From Branchiostoma floridae (Eukaryota > Chordata > Leptocardii > Amphioxiformes > Branchiostomatidae), in contig NC_049979.1 of assembly GCF_000003815.2 (NCBI RefSeq), positions 9,921,705-9,985,704 on the forward strand: DNA of 64,000 bases, given 5' to 3'. The notes under the pieces are model-generated. The model saw only the letters and a list, made by a program, of their open reading frames with translations, had not been told where the DNA came from and did not search any database. The translations under genes and the position numbers were made by a program. Of the stretch, positions 25,276-36,376 are shown piece by piece. Position 1 is the first letter of the stretch; every line of letters begins with the position of its first letter.

Positions 25276-28200
25276 TAAAAGATCACGATTTAAGCACAAT
25301 AACATTCCTATCAAGGTCTGCATTCACAACGACCCTATATACCCTATATCATCATGCCAGCGTGGGAGCGCCATTCTGTGGTGAAACCTACAAAGTAAAA
25401 CGCTTCATGAATCAACCAACAATCATCCTCGTGTCGGGCTCGTCAACCAACGGTATCACTAGTTCTGATACACACGCGTTTATGGATAATTCCTTTGCAA
25501 TAAAACGGCGCTTAAATTCGGATGGATCTAATATTGCTAGTCGAAGAGCTCATATGATGTTACTTATAGTCCAATTTGCAACTGAGGCTGAAACGTCACA
25601 GGAAATAATACATTTCAAATCAAACGTCCCACCTAAATCTAATGGCGAGGCAATCAAAACTGATGGCGGAACAATAAACTTCAGAGTGCGCTACCTGTCA
25701 AATATTTGCACATATATATTAATGTTGTGTAGGCGTCGGAGTTCGATCAGTCCGGCGGAGCATACCCTGAAAGTTTCACATTTACGTCATCTCCTTTTCG
25801 GCTAATGAACATCACGAGATAACGCTCATATTCACCGACCTTTGAGGGAGCCGCCAAGGTCAATGGTGATCTATATACGTGCGTCTTTAGATGTTCCATA
25901 ATATATGACAGAAGCTTTGTGTCGTCACGAGCAGATGAAAATAGAACGTTTAGTGTGGCCATTACCAAGTACTAATTTGTTTTCATCTCAAGTAACTGAT
26001 GCGTAGTTGTGCCTTTAAAGGCCCCTATTTTATGATCTGAACGATAAAAAGGAATTGTTTGGGTAATTTCCGTACATAATAAGTTGAATCTGTCTTGCCA
26101 AACAACAAATTCGACGTCGTTGTGCCGTATGAACGTATTAAAGACATGTGCACTTTCCACTGACGCCAGGAAATCGGATTTGTTTCGGTCCGGAGTGCCG
26201 GACTAGTTCAACAAATATAAACCTACTGGTCTTCCTGACCAAACTATGTTTTAGAAGTTGTTTCGAAAGCAAACGTTAAGCGTCAATTTTTTGTCTAATT
26301 TTTGAAAAATTTACAATACGTCACTGAAGAATTTTTGCAAAATGTAAAACACAGTATTGCATGTCCCCTACGCATCCGTTCACCAATGCTAACGTATAGT
26401 TCAACAGGTCCAGAACAATGACGCGGGCAGGCAGAAGGTACTGCGCATGCCTTGTTGGCGCGGCGTTGGGAGGATCATCTAGGAGCAGAGAGGCGGTGGA
26501 AGTGGAAAAAAAGTTGCAGAGACCAGTCGATTAAACCCTCGTCATAGATTCAAGTAGCCCTGGCACGACCACTAACGTATAAGGTTGCCACTGAGTGGGG
26601 AGTAGCCTGGAATCCATCTTATTCTGGCTCCAATTCGCTCCTCTAATGTCACTCAAGTATAGGACTTTTCCGGCTTTGCAGGCAAATTTGCTGTTCAACT
26701 GCCAGTCGCATATGACCTTCCTCACGACCAACTCTCAACCATGGAGAAAGTCGGGAGGCCGTGGTCGGATGTGTGACTCGGGCCTCAGCTTAACATATGG
26801 GACAGGCGCAGAAAGTTACCTGATGATTGATGCATGGTAGTTTTATGCTTAGCGATGCAATATATCGGACCTTCTGTTCATCATCTATCAAATCAATGGT
26901 TGATTCTAAGCTGTTGTAAAAGTGAGCGTTCTTTACGACAGTCACTATCGGTAGTCCATTGGTTATGTTCGAGTTGTAAAAGATCTCGAAAGAAGACAAT
27001 TACACTGAAACGCGGCCGTTGCCACAAACGTAAAGTATACTTTAAACTTATTTACACCGCTTGCAGAATGCAGACAGTTATTTTAGTGTTCATGTATCCT
27101 TTTAACCACGAGCTCCACCAGTATGGCATGCGTCTATTCCGCCATTTCTGTGATATGCTGCGACCCCACTGAAGCACCAAACAATACCTATCACAGTTGA
27201 GCCCCTGGGTCAGACTATCTGGTAACTGGGAGACGGGACGGAAAATGGGGGCCTCGTGTAATGCCTAGATCACGTCAAAGGAGAAGGTCTAGCAGTCCCT
27301 TCCTGCTACTGCTCCTGCCCTATGTGCCACTAGGCACTACAAAAGTCTGAACAAACTATAGCGAACAGATGAAATCGGCAAGAGTGCTGTGCAGAGATGC
27401 CCAGACGTGTTCCACCAATCTCCACTGACAAACAGAGACCTAAAATCAATACTTCACATTGTGCGTCTCAGGATGAAGTCGTGCCGTACTTCTGGCGACT
27501 TAATTCCATTACCCTTCGTCGTCTCCGTGACGCACAGCAAATTTCTTTCAATTATAGACTTCTCCAAGTCGCCTTGTGTTTTGTGCTGGGTTTCCCGATT
27601 CTCCATATGTGGGGTTGACTACATGTTTCCCGGAACTGTTGGAGCCGCGTATTACCTTCACCAAGAAGGTTAGCTTTAGCGTTTGTGTGTGGTGTGCATG
27701 TATGTATGTATATATGTTTGCATCGATCTACGGATGAACAGCATAACTCGAGAAGGATTGATAGATCCCTAGCGGCTTGTTACGGCATTGCATGCTATTT
27801 AATTCTATCTCATCTTATTTCATTCGCACATGTATTCATTGAGGATCCAGAAAAAGCGCAGTGTTTATGAGAAGCCCTTTAAAAAAAAAAAATAAAGCAA
27901 TATCATTGAGTTCAAAGCACAATTGAAACAACAGCATTGACAATGGAAAAGTAAACGTAAACAATGCAAGTTGGTGTACGAACAGTCACGAAAGTATGCA
28001 TGTACAATCGATAAAAGTGTAAAAAAATATCGGATGGGTTACAGTTTTGTAAGTATGGAGACGACATGAATTGCGTAGTCGTAAAATCAGTGTCATCTTA
28101 CAGATGGAGACATTCTGACTAATAAGGGCGCGAACAATATCGATAATGGTAATGCAAAGTGAGGCTTTCCTCTAATATCCGCTTAGTAAGTGGCCTCAGC

Positions 28201-28841
28201 CCCCTCCTGAACGGACCGCCCCTCCGCTCGATATCTGCAGCTATAATTGACGGCTGCAGCGGCGCTGTCCAAGGACGGCGGGACTGATAAGAGCGAGGAA
28301 AATCCGCCGCAATTTCTCCCCAGACAATAATCGGCGCAGGTAGCTGCGCACTTTGTCGTTACCAATCACCGTTACGACGATCCTTCCAAACAAGGGATGA
28401 ATAACAATCTTATCAGCTGGGAGTGTCTGTTTCCAAACTGACAATAACCAGCTAGAGATACGTTAGACCATGTTGATTATATACATGGCATTCTCTGGGT
28501 ACCCCAAACTGATGCGAGCGTGCGAAAAAATAAGGTTTGTCCAAAAAGTTGCCTTCATTATGAACTCTAAGTGGTCAAGAAGGTTTTTTTGCGTCTTATT
28601 TGACTTTAACGGGTAAAAATGTTACATATCGATATTCTTTTCTATTTTTCAGTGAACCCATATAAAACTGCTTGTGCTGTGAAAGAGCAATCTAAGGAAC
28701 ATGATGTGTTGTTATCTAAATGTTTGACACCATCATTGACCTTGTTTTCACAACTTCGTTTTCCAATGTCAAGTTGTAATCATTCAGTAAGTGCTTTGAT
28801 CATTGGAAGTATCGTCCATTCAAGGTTAAAAAGAGTTAGCG

Positions 28842-28965
28842 AGGAGTCAGTCAGTAGTGAGTGTGAGTGAGAGTGAGTGAGTGAAATTGAGAGCGACTGA
28901 GTGACTGAGTGACTGAATGATGAGAGTGAGTGAGTGACTGAGTGAGTTACTGAGTGAGTACTCGT
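28842..28965. repeat. GAGT/GACT simple repeat
   Basis: About 120 bases built of GAGT, GACT and GTGA units (GTGAGTGAGTG, GACTGAGTGACTGAGTGAC). The array is interrupted and of mixed unit, likely polymorphic. No function is visible. Confidence 0.9.
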
Positions 28966-29059
28966 GACATAATGATCTATACCATCCCTGCGTTTTATAA
29001 TTAAAGAAGAATAAAATCAACCCGGAAATTCTTTCGTTGTTTGTCAATTTTTTTCTCAA

Positions 29060-29491
29060 TTCCAGTTCTACTCATAGATTACCATTGCAATCGTTTGCTC
29101 TGTTTGATAATGTTTGTAATGTTTGCTCTTAATTTGATATAACTAATTGTGAGGACTAACCCTTACATGGTTTTTGTTTCTTCTGATTTAGTTATTCATT
29201 TGAAAAATTGTTATTTGTTCCACATAAGCTCATGTCCTTGTTAGGTTTTATGATTTCTCTTTTGTTCATGAAGTTTAATATAACTATGGTTTTGGTTCTG
29301 CCATTATATTGATCATATTTTCATTTCATGTAACTGATGTACAATTGGCCTTTGTTTTATTGATTTCATTTGTAACCTGTGTCTAGTTATTTATGATTTC
29401 ATTGTTTTGTTGAGTGTATATCTATGTTACATTGCTGTGGCCCATTGGTGGCAGAGAGCAAATAAAGATCATTCACATCATTCACATTCAC
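29060..29491 (+). mobile_element. Probable LINE 3' end with AATAAA and short-repeat tail
   Basis: A T-rich non-coding stretch ends in GGCAGAGAGCAAATAAAG, followed by a tail of ATTCAC-type repeats (29468-29490). A polyadenylation hexamer directly followed by short tandem repeats is the usual look of CR1/L2-like non-LTR retrotransposon 3' ends. No reverse-transcriptase sequence is seen upstream, so this would be a strongly 5'-truncated copy. The left boundary is approximate. Confidence 0.5.
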
Positions 29492-32400
29492 TGTAACCTC
29501 TCAAGGCTGTGAGATACGTAAATGCTAGTTGTCTGTGCCCAAGGTTCTTTCCTCAGTTCTGGCGATGATGATAAAATCATGCTTATTGCGAGTTTATGCC
29601 CGAGGGCTAATTGCAAGTACAAACAATACATTACATGAAAAGTACAAGGGTGCTAATAACTAAATTCCATGTACATGACGCTAGTGTACATGATGCTAGT
29701 TTTGTTGATAATAACAGATACATGTTCATGACATTGTACAATTGTGCCCAGGCATACGCGCACAGCTGCTGATTCTGCCCAGCCCAAGCCGAGCTGCTCC
29801 ATGGAGACCTGCGGTGTCACGGTTTTACACTACAAGCAGAGCTCATTAAAACCTAGGTGGTATCTCACTGGATTTGGGGTACTGGTGTGGTACTGTGGGG
29901 TTTGAAGATATGCAGATATACCTTCACGAAACCTAGAGATACCCCAACGGACCCTGATGTGCCGGTTGCAAGCGCGACGTTTTTTTTTTTGTTAATTGAC
30001 AAAAAACGCAAGTGGTAAGATGACCCCTCAGTGCCCCCAACAGTGCCATCATTGTAACACCACCATGCCATCAGCAGTGTCAATGTTGTATTTTGCCTAT
30101 TTTGCACCAACTATCAAAAGTAAACATCTGTTCTATCACAGAAAAGATATTTGGGCCGTATTTCTGAATTCAAATGCCAACATATGGTTAGTGATACCAG
30201 TCTACCCAAGGAGGTTGGTCTACCACACCAGTGTCACTTTTACTACACTAGTGCACTTCTTAGATACAGGGATAAATGCTTATAATGTCAGATTTCGTCA
30301 CTTTAATCCTAGCTACAACGTTTATGGTGTCTATATTAAACTTTGTCATCTTTTTTTTACCCATATTTTTTTTCGCCCTATCCCTTTATTTTTGCAGTCT
30401 GCAGAGGATGCCATCCATAAAATTTACTTGCTGTGGTCTAACCGCAAACCGCAACCAGACAACATTTCTGTCACCTCGCGTGCCTTAATAACGTTACAGG
30501 AGATGGTATCAGCACCTCGAAATCTGGTTAGATCCAGTCACCGCGGGTCAGCTACGTTAACAACGCGTAAATCTTTAAGTTACGAGAAAATGCAATTCCG
30601 TCCTTGTGGTTCTGTTTTGTCTTCGCGGTAGGTAGAGTCTAGAGTGTTCAGTTTCGCTCTATGACAGGAATGTATCATGACCCGAAACCGATCCCATCAT
30701 GATACATTAAGTTTTCATACCCTTCAGACGTTTCTAGAGAAACCATTTTTCACCATTTTAACTTCAGTTCACGGTTTACCTTTGGGCAGTTACATTTGAT
30801 TTATGCTTTACTTTGCGGAGAAATTCACCATTCACCTTCGCTGGCCCCCTTCCCAATGACAACCTGTAGAACGCCACCAGAGTAGCTAATACAACATCAA
30901 AACGCTCTTTCCGTGCTTAGACGGACCACGAAGTGTGCAACAGTGCCGGCAATCATTTGCGTGGCTCCTCTTGACCCAGGTGACCCTGCCGTTGGAAGTG
31001 CCGTTGAACTGGGCCATTTACAATTCAGGCTGAATCTGGCTCCATCACCGCGTGCTACATCCGGGCATGTGTTTGGCAATGAAACCGCTACAGAGCAGTA
31101 CTTCCAGGACCATGGAAGATTTTACAGCCTTCACGAGTAGTAATTACACTTGTAAAAGGATGGTCTAACGAGAATCCAAATATCTTAGCGGCATTTTGTA
31201 TGCGTTATCAGTCTGAATGTACAGTATGAAAAAAAAAAACATTGTGAACGTTTTTTTGCAATCAACGCACTTACGCTGAAAGTTTAAGCTAAACCTGGCC
31301 TCATCACTTCATTTATTGTCCTTGTTAAAGTGACCATTTAAGGTCATCATACCAAAACAATAGTAACAAATTGTATTGATAAAAAGGAAAAGATTATAAT
31401 TTAGATCAACAAAAAATCATATTAAATCTACTTAACAGAAAAGTAATTATTAGATCAAGTTAGTAATAAGAATATGTCGCGACTTATCCGCTATGCCCAC
31501 GGAGGAGTACTTGCAGTGCCGATGGACTATTTTGCAGCCTTCTCGAGTAGTGTGTACCCCTGTAAGACTGTTCTTTTTGCACACTGCCGCTATAATATAC
31601 AGGTACTTTGTGATGGGGTCTTAAAGTTCTAACAGTGGCAACCGCTCGATAGATTATATACACGAGAGCGTGTTGTGCTGATTGGACACATTGTTGTCTG
31701 TTCCTCATATGCTAGTCTCTACCGGACTCCCAAGGTTACTAGAGAAAACAGTAGAAATTGGCCAAACAGACTGAGTATGCGTAATGTACCGGCCTCATTA
31801 GGTGTAGAGGTTGCAACTTAGCAAACTAGTCTACCGAATTCTATTTGGCTAAATTCTCCTGTTTTTCAGCAGCCTATGAATTCGGGGAGATGTTATTGCT
31901 GTTATGACGTTACATCGAAAATGTACAAAAGTTATTTGCTTTAATTCCGGATTATCGTTCAGTCACTGATATGTCTAAAACGTCTGACCGTCCCCAAATT
32001 CTAGCCAGTTGTTTCAGCAACTGTTACCTTGCCTTAATTGCCTTATATTGCCTCTCTTAAGGATAAAGCCACATTTCCAAACCGGGGCCCGACAGGGCTG
32101 TTGGTAGAAACGAAAAATTGAAATGTATACGTAAAAATATACTTTAAAAATTCCCACGGCTATTCTCTTCGTGTCTTGTGTAGTTTGGTGTATTTTATAC
32201 TTTCATACTTTATGTCACCGAAAGCTGTCCGGCCAGGCCCCTGTTTAGAAATGTGACGAAGCCCTAAACGGCATTCCACACATTGTATATTGCCTGTGCC
32301 TCAATCAAGTATAAGACACGTTCTGCACTTTGTACCTTGCATCACTGAGGTGATGAGTTGTGTTCTGCATTGTTTGTCACGGACACTTTACATACTTGAT

Positions 32401-34977
32401 TTGTGTAGCCTAACATCTTTGTGGTCTTTTTAAAACGGTGTTGTAACTTTTGTGGTCTCTCAGTGTCTGGCAGTGTGAGTCATTGCTCATTACGTCATCA
32501 TTCAGCTGAGAAAATGATAAACACTCCAAATATTCACTGTCTTCCAGTTAAGTATTGTTGGGACATGTTAGGATAGGAGACACATGTACTTTGTTGTAGA
32601 TTGTAGAAATTCTAGTCCTATTGCGCTTAACAAAGGCACTTTTACTCATGAAATAGTGGGCACTACTTTATTTTACTCCCTGTACAATAGCTATAGATTA
32701 GAAAAATACTTAGTTTTTGACGAATGCTTTTAAGAATAAAGCTTTGAAAAAAATTGTTGTGACATGAAGTGAATTATTACGGCGATAGATGGCGCCGCCA
32801 AAACGTTCCGCTTCTTTAGTCCGTACGACAGAACCAGCCGACTGTACAGCCGCGTTCCCCTGCGCTGCGGAAAATAAGAACTCCCACTGTCATCTCAAGT
32901 CCGCCATTGTTATTTGATAGAGATAAACTATTTCCCCAGTAAACGGCCTGTAAATGACGGCTCTGGCAGGGATCGAACCGTACTATACTACGGCGATACT
33001 TGTTGAAACATGAGAGACACAACCCGTGGTTTCAGCAAATTGAACCGCTTCTGACTTCAGACGACAGATTCGCCCACATACATAATACAGAGTCTCTGAA
33101 GCGGCCACTCCAGACGAGTTCCTGGAAGATGCCCTAAATCTTATAAATGCCTTCGCGTTTCTTTGTTCTGCATCCTTGCCATCCATTTTGCAGCCCGGCC
33201 TGTTCGCAAGATTTCCCCTCAGACAGTCGGCTAATGGATGGAAAAACACGCCTTGTACGTGCGGGGTTATTATTCACAAACGTGACTGCGCCTCTTCCGT
33301 TTTCCGGCCTGCCTTGCCTGCGTACGCCGCTTCTTTATTCTTCTGAGTGACTTTTAAATCGGAAGATAATTTTCGCAGAGGACATGACCTTGCCCCCAGC
33401 CTCACCGCGGTGCATGTGTAACACGTCAGGAGCGATCTGGGATCATTAAGACAGAACCAACTGATTCTCAGATCCTGCAGTTCTCCCCCGACTGCGAGGC
33501 CTACGGAGTTGTGTTTAGGAACATGATTTCCTCGATGACTACTTTAGAATGGAAAAGAGGTCACCCGAAGGCGTCACCAAAGATGCACAAGCAATGCTTA
33601 ATCAGCTAGCTAAGGCGTCTCAGGCGCGCGGAAAGGCACGGTTTGTATGCGCAACACGTGACCGACATGGTTTTCGCACATGAGTATTGCAGTCGAATTC
33701 ACAGAAATGCGCCGCAGGATCGATACTTGAATCATTACAATATGTCACAATGATTTTCCTGTTCTATTGTGGTACCACTAAAGGCTATAACACATCAGAA
33801 TGGCATGAATCGATACAGATATAGAAGGAGTTGGCATATGCACATATATGAGAGCTGTGCTCATCGGACAGCCAGGTAGGCTGAATATGATTCATCATAT
33901 ATCGGTATTTTCGGAATTTACTGTTCAGGCATATTTCATTATGACGTATTTGTTATTGTTTTTGCCTCCGTCAGATGATACAGATTATTGCTGAGACTTG
34001 CTGCGTATCAAAAATCGATCATACTTTTAAATCGGCCATACTTAAAGACGCCCGCCCCCATTCTCTTTGGGCTGACATTTCGACTACAAATGCCAGGAAT
34101 ACGCGAAGTACGCCCAGTCTTTTAACAGTGCATCTAATGTATCATATATGTCACGTCTATCGCCACTTGACCGTCTCCGATTGCTGCAAGCCGTCGGTAC
34201 AGATTCATACTGCAAATTGAGAACAGCGTTTTCTGCTCGGAGAGCAGCCATTCTGCTAGACGTCCATTTCCATCGCGGTAAGAGACGTAATTGCTAGATA
34301 ATACAGTCCCTCCTAACTAAAAAGCGATCCTAATCGATGAGACACTCCATCGATAATCTGGTGAGGATAGCGCCACGGCTGTGCTCCAGTCTCCTCGCGG
34401 CTGCGGGAGGCAACAGTTGGCTTTGGAAGAGATAGCTCGTGTTCACAACGTCATCGAGTGCTCCCGCCTGTGTGGAGGGCCGCGGCTGGGATGACTGGGG
34501 AAGGGCCTCCCGGTGGACATGCACGTGCTCGGGCTGCTGTGTCAGAGGACAAGCGGTGGTTGGTATGGGCATCGCCGCTCTTCTGATTAGAATTTGTCCC
34601 CTCGGGCCTTCTTAATCTGTCATAAATGAGGTCAAAATCTATACGGCTCCATTCCCCACGGCGGGCTGTTGGCGAGGGGTGAACTGCAGTCCCGTGCTCG
34701 CCGAAAGGAGGGGTGCGCATGTCCCTTAATCGCATCCCAGACACCCTTAATTTGTTTCCCGCTGGACCGAGCAAGACGTCGGGATTTCTCGCAAGTGCAG
34801 CGCTTGGAACGTGGTGAGAGAAGAGAGAAAACGTTTGCGGGCTGACTTGTCGCTTCTCGCAAGACTTGCCCGGCTCACCGTACCATCGCCCCGCACGCCT
34901 GCATGTTGGATTGGATTGGAACCACGTCCGCTCATCAACATGTCGGCAGGCCCATGTAGGCAGCTGGGCGGGACGTC
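29492..34977. other. Non-coding stretch immediately upstream of gene B
   Basis: Contains the foldback at 32067-32257. The longest frame (211 codons from a TTG at 29996) is rich in aromatic and hydrophobic residues, lacks a recognisable domain and is judged chance. From about 34370 to 34977 the sequence turns GC-rich, with TAAT-core motifs (CTTAATCTG, CTTAATTTG) and CATAAATG. This is the likely promoter and 5' UTR of gene B, but no TATA box or initiator can be assigned. Confidence 0.5.
32067..32257. mobile_element. Foldback element, family 1 copy 3 (MITE-like)
   Basis: Best preserved of the three copies. The left end is CACATTTCCAAACCGGGGCC, then GACAGGGCTGTTGGTAG. The right end, on the - strand, is CACATTTCTAAACAGGGGCC, then GGCCGGACAGCTTTCGG. 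The arms are about 40 bp and imperfect, around an AT-rich interior without an open frame. Confidence 0.7.
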
Positions 34978-36336
34978 ATGGCGTCGGCAGCAGCGAGCTT
35001 CTGGCCGCCGGTAGCGGCCTCTTACGATCCCAGCCCGGTGCTAAGATCTTACAGACCTACCAGCCTCAGGCTCTCCCCTCCCACGCAAATCAAGTCCTCG
35101 CCAAGGCCGCGCCGGCCCTCGGTCCTCGACAAACGGAAGGTAACGATAAACATCGGCGGTCGGCGGTACATCACACGGAGGGGCTACCTGGACAAGTACC
35201 CGCAGACCCTCCTGGGCAGCTCGGAGAGGGAGTTCTTCTACGACAGTGATGCCCAGGAGTACACCTTTGAAACAGCTGACCCCGACATATTCAGGTACAT
35301 CCTAAATTTTTACCGAACAGACGTGCTGCACTTTCCCAAGGCAGCTTGTTGGACCACTTATAATGAAGAAATGGAATATTTCGGAATCATTCCGGAGCTC
35401 TACATGGGAGACTGCTGCTACGAGGACTACCGACACTGTAGCATGCGCCACAACGAGGAGGATTTCGTGCGGCGGAAGCTGTTGGACAGGGTCGGCGACA
35501 ACCCACACCTGTCCGTCCGCCAGAGGATGTGGAACGTGCTGCAGAACCGGAAGGGCTCGACCCTGGGGCCAGTGGTCAACTACGTGACGGGATACTTTAT
35601 TGCCGTGTCCGTCATCTCCAACATCGTGGAGACGGTAAAGTGCGGGCCTCCCGACGGCCCGACATGCGGCGAGAGGTACTCCTGGGCCTTCCGTTGTCTG
35701 GATACGGTCTGCGTCGCACTCTTCACGATTGAGTTTTTCGCCAGGTTCTTCTCCGCACCGGATAGAATGAAATTTTTGAAGAGTTTTATGACCATTATCG
35801 ATATTCTGGCGATCATGCCGTTCTACTTGGGGTTCCTGATCAAGCAGGATAAGATCAAGCGCGCCTTCATGACGTTACGAGTGTGCCGGTCTTTCAGGAT
35901 ACTCAGATTTTCTGCCGCGTCCCCCGGATTGAGATGCCTACTCTACACCTTAAAGAAGTGCATTGGTGAGATGTTATTTCTGCTACTCGCTGTGTTTATG
36001 GTTGCCTTGATATTCGCTACTTTGTTGTACACTACGGAAAAACAATCGAATACGGCGTCGACATTTTCGAGCGTCCCCGAAGCTTTCTGGTTCGTAATCG
36101 TCACCATGACGACCCTTGGATACGGTGACATGGTGCCGAGGACCAACATGGGGAAATTGGTAGCTGCTGCGTGCTCGGTGTGTGGGGTCATCCTGATGAC
36201 AATTCCCGTCACCATCATCGTGACAAGCTTCAGTCGGGTGTACAAAAAGAGTCAGAAGGCCAAGAAGCACGGTCGGCAATACGATGGGAAAGACAACGAT
36301 GACGACGACGACGATGACGACGAGGGGATAGGGTGA
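34978..36336 (+). CDS. Shal/Kv4-like voltage-gated K+ channel subunit (gene B), S6 hinge PVT
   Basis: Second Shal-type channel subunit, 452 aa, parallel to gene A and about 15 kb downstream. The start is well fixed: in-frame TAG at 34957, then ATG 34978 with G at -3 and G at +4. A 52-residue N terminus opens with an Ala/Trp/Pro-rich stretch (MASAAASFWPP) resembling the start of Kv4 proteins, which binds KChIP in vertebrates. T1 is about 53-153, with H118-x5-C124-x21-C146-C147: one residue more than the usual x20. S1 is about 200-219; Cys222 and Cys230 in the S1-S2 loop match Shal. S2 has FTIE at 249-252 and S3 has D275. S4 has R301, R304, R307, R310, then A313 where Kv4 has a fifth charge. 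The filter TTLGYGD is at 378-384. S6 has P410-V411-T412 and Ser417 where Kv channels have Asn. The tail ends in eight Asp. No intron interrupts the core. A weak donor (GT at 36333) just before the stop could allow another C terminus. Confidence 0.96.
   Translation: MASAAASFWPPVAASYDPSPVLRSYRPTSLRLSPPTQIKSSPRPRRPSVLDKRKVTINIGGRRYITRRGYLDKYPQTLLGSSEREFFYDSDAQEYTFETADPDIFRYILNFYRTDVLHFPKAACWTTYNEEMEYFGIIPELYMGDCCYEDYRHCSMRHNEEDFVRRKLLDRVGDNPHLSVRQRMWNVLQNRKGSTLGPVVNYVTGYFIAVSVISNIVETVKCGPPDGPTCGERYSWAFRCLDTVCVALFTIEFFARFFSAPDRMKFLKSFMTIIDILAIMPFYLGFLIKQDKIKRAFMTLRVCRSFRILRFSAASPGLRCLLYTLKKCIGEMLFLLLAVFMVALIFATLLYTTEKQSNTASTFSSVPEAFWFVIVTMTTLGYGDMVPRTNMGKLVAAACSVCGVILMTIPVTIIVTSFSRVYKKSQKAKKHGRQYDGKDNDDDDDDDDEGIG
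36290..36325 (+). repeat. GAC/GAT trinucleotide run coding for poly-Asp
   Basis: Imperfect run of GAC and GAT codons at the 3' end of gene B, encoding an Asn-Asp then eight-Asp stretch. It may vary in length between alleles. Gene A has a shorter GATGATGATTC version encoding DDDDS at the equivalent place. Confidence 0.85.
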
Positions 36337-36367
36337 ACGCCCCCCTCCCCCAGCACCTGAACTGTTA

Positions 36368-36376
36368 ATCGTAAGT
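36368..36376 (+). promoter_or_regulatory. Candidate 5' splice donor in 3' UTR of gene B
   Basis: ATCGTAAGT, with GTAAGT at 36371-36376, is close to the donor consensus and lies 34 bases after the stop codon. If used, it would place an intron in the 3' UTR. A stop followed so soon by a donor would normally not trigger decay, since the distance is below about 50 bases. Sequence match only. Confidence 0.25.

Larger units (their letters stand above)
21674..28841. other. Non-coding stretch between genes A and B, first part
   Basis: Contains the foldback at 23873-24052 and the poly-T run at 25260. The longest frames (142 codons at 23136, 147 at 25362) resemble no known domain. A GC-rich block at about 28190-28440 has an unusual density of CpG (CCGCCGC, GGCGCAGG) and might be regulatory; nothing proves it. 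Confidence 0.5.

Noticed and set aside
29996-30631. 211-codon frame as a possible gene
   Set aside because: Starts at TTG, has low-complexity aromatic and hydrophobic composition, spans T-rich runs, and no domain or membrane-protein pattern is convincing.
32955-33000. Reverse-strand GGTTCGATCCC as a tRNA B box
   Set aside because: No A box or cloverleaf upstream on that strand.
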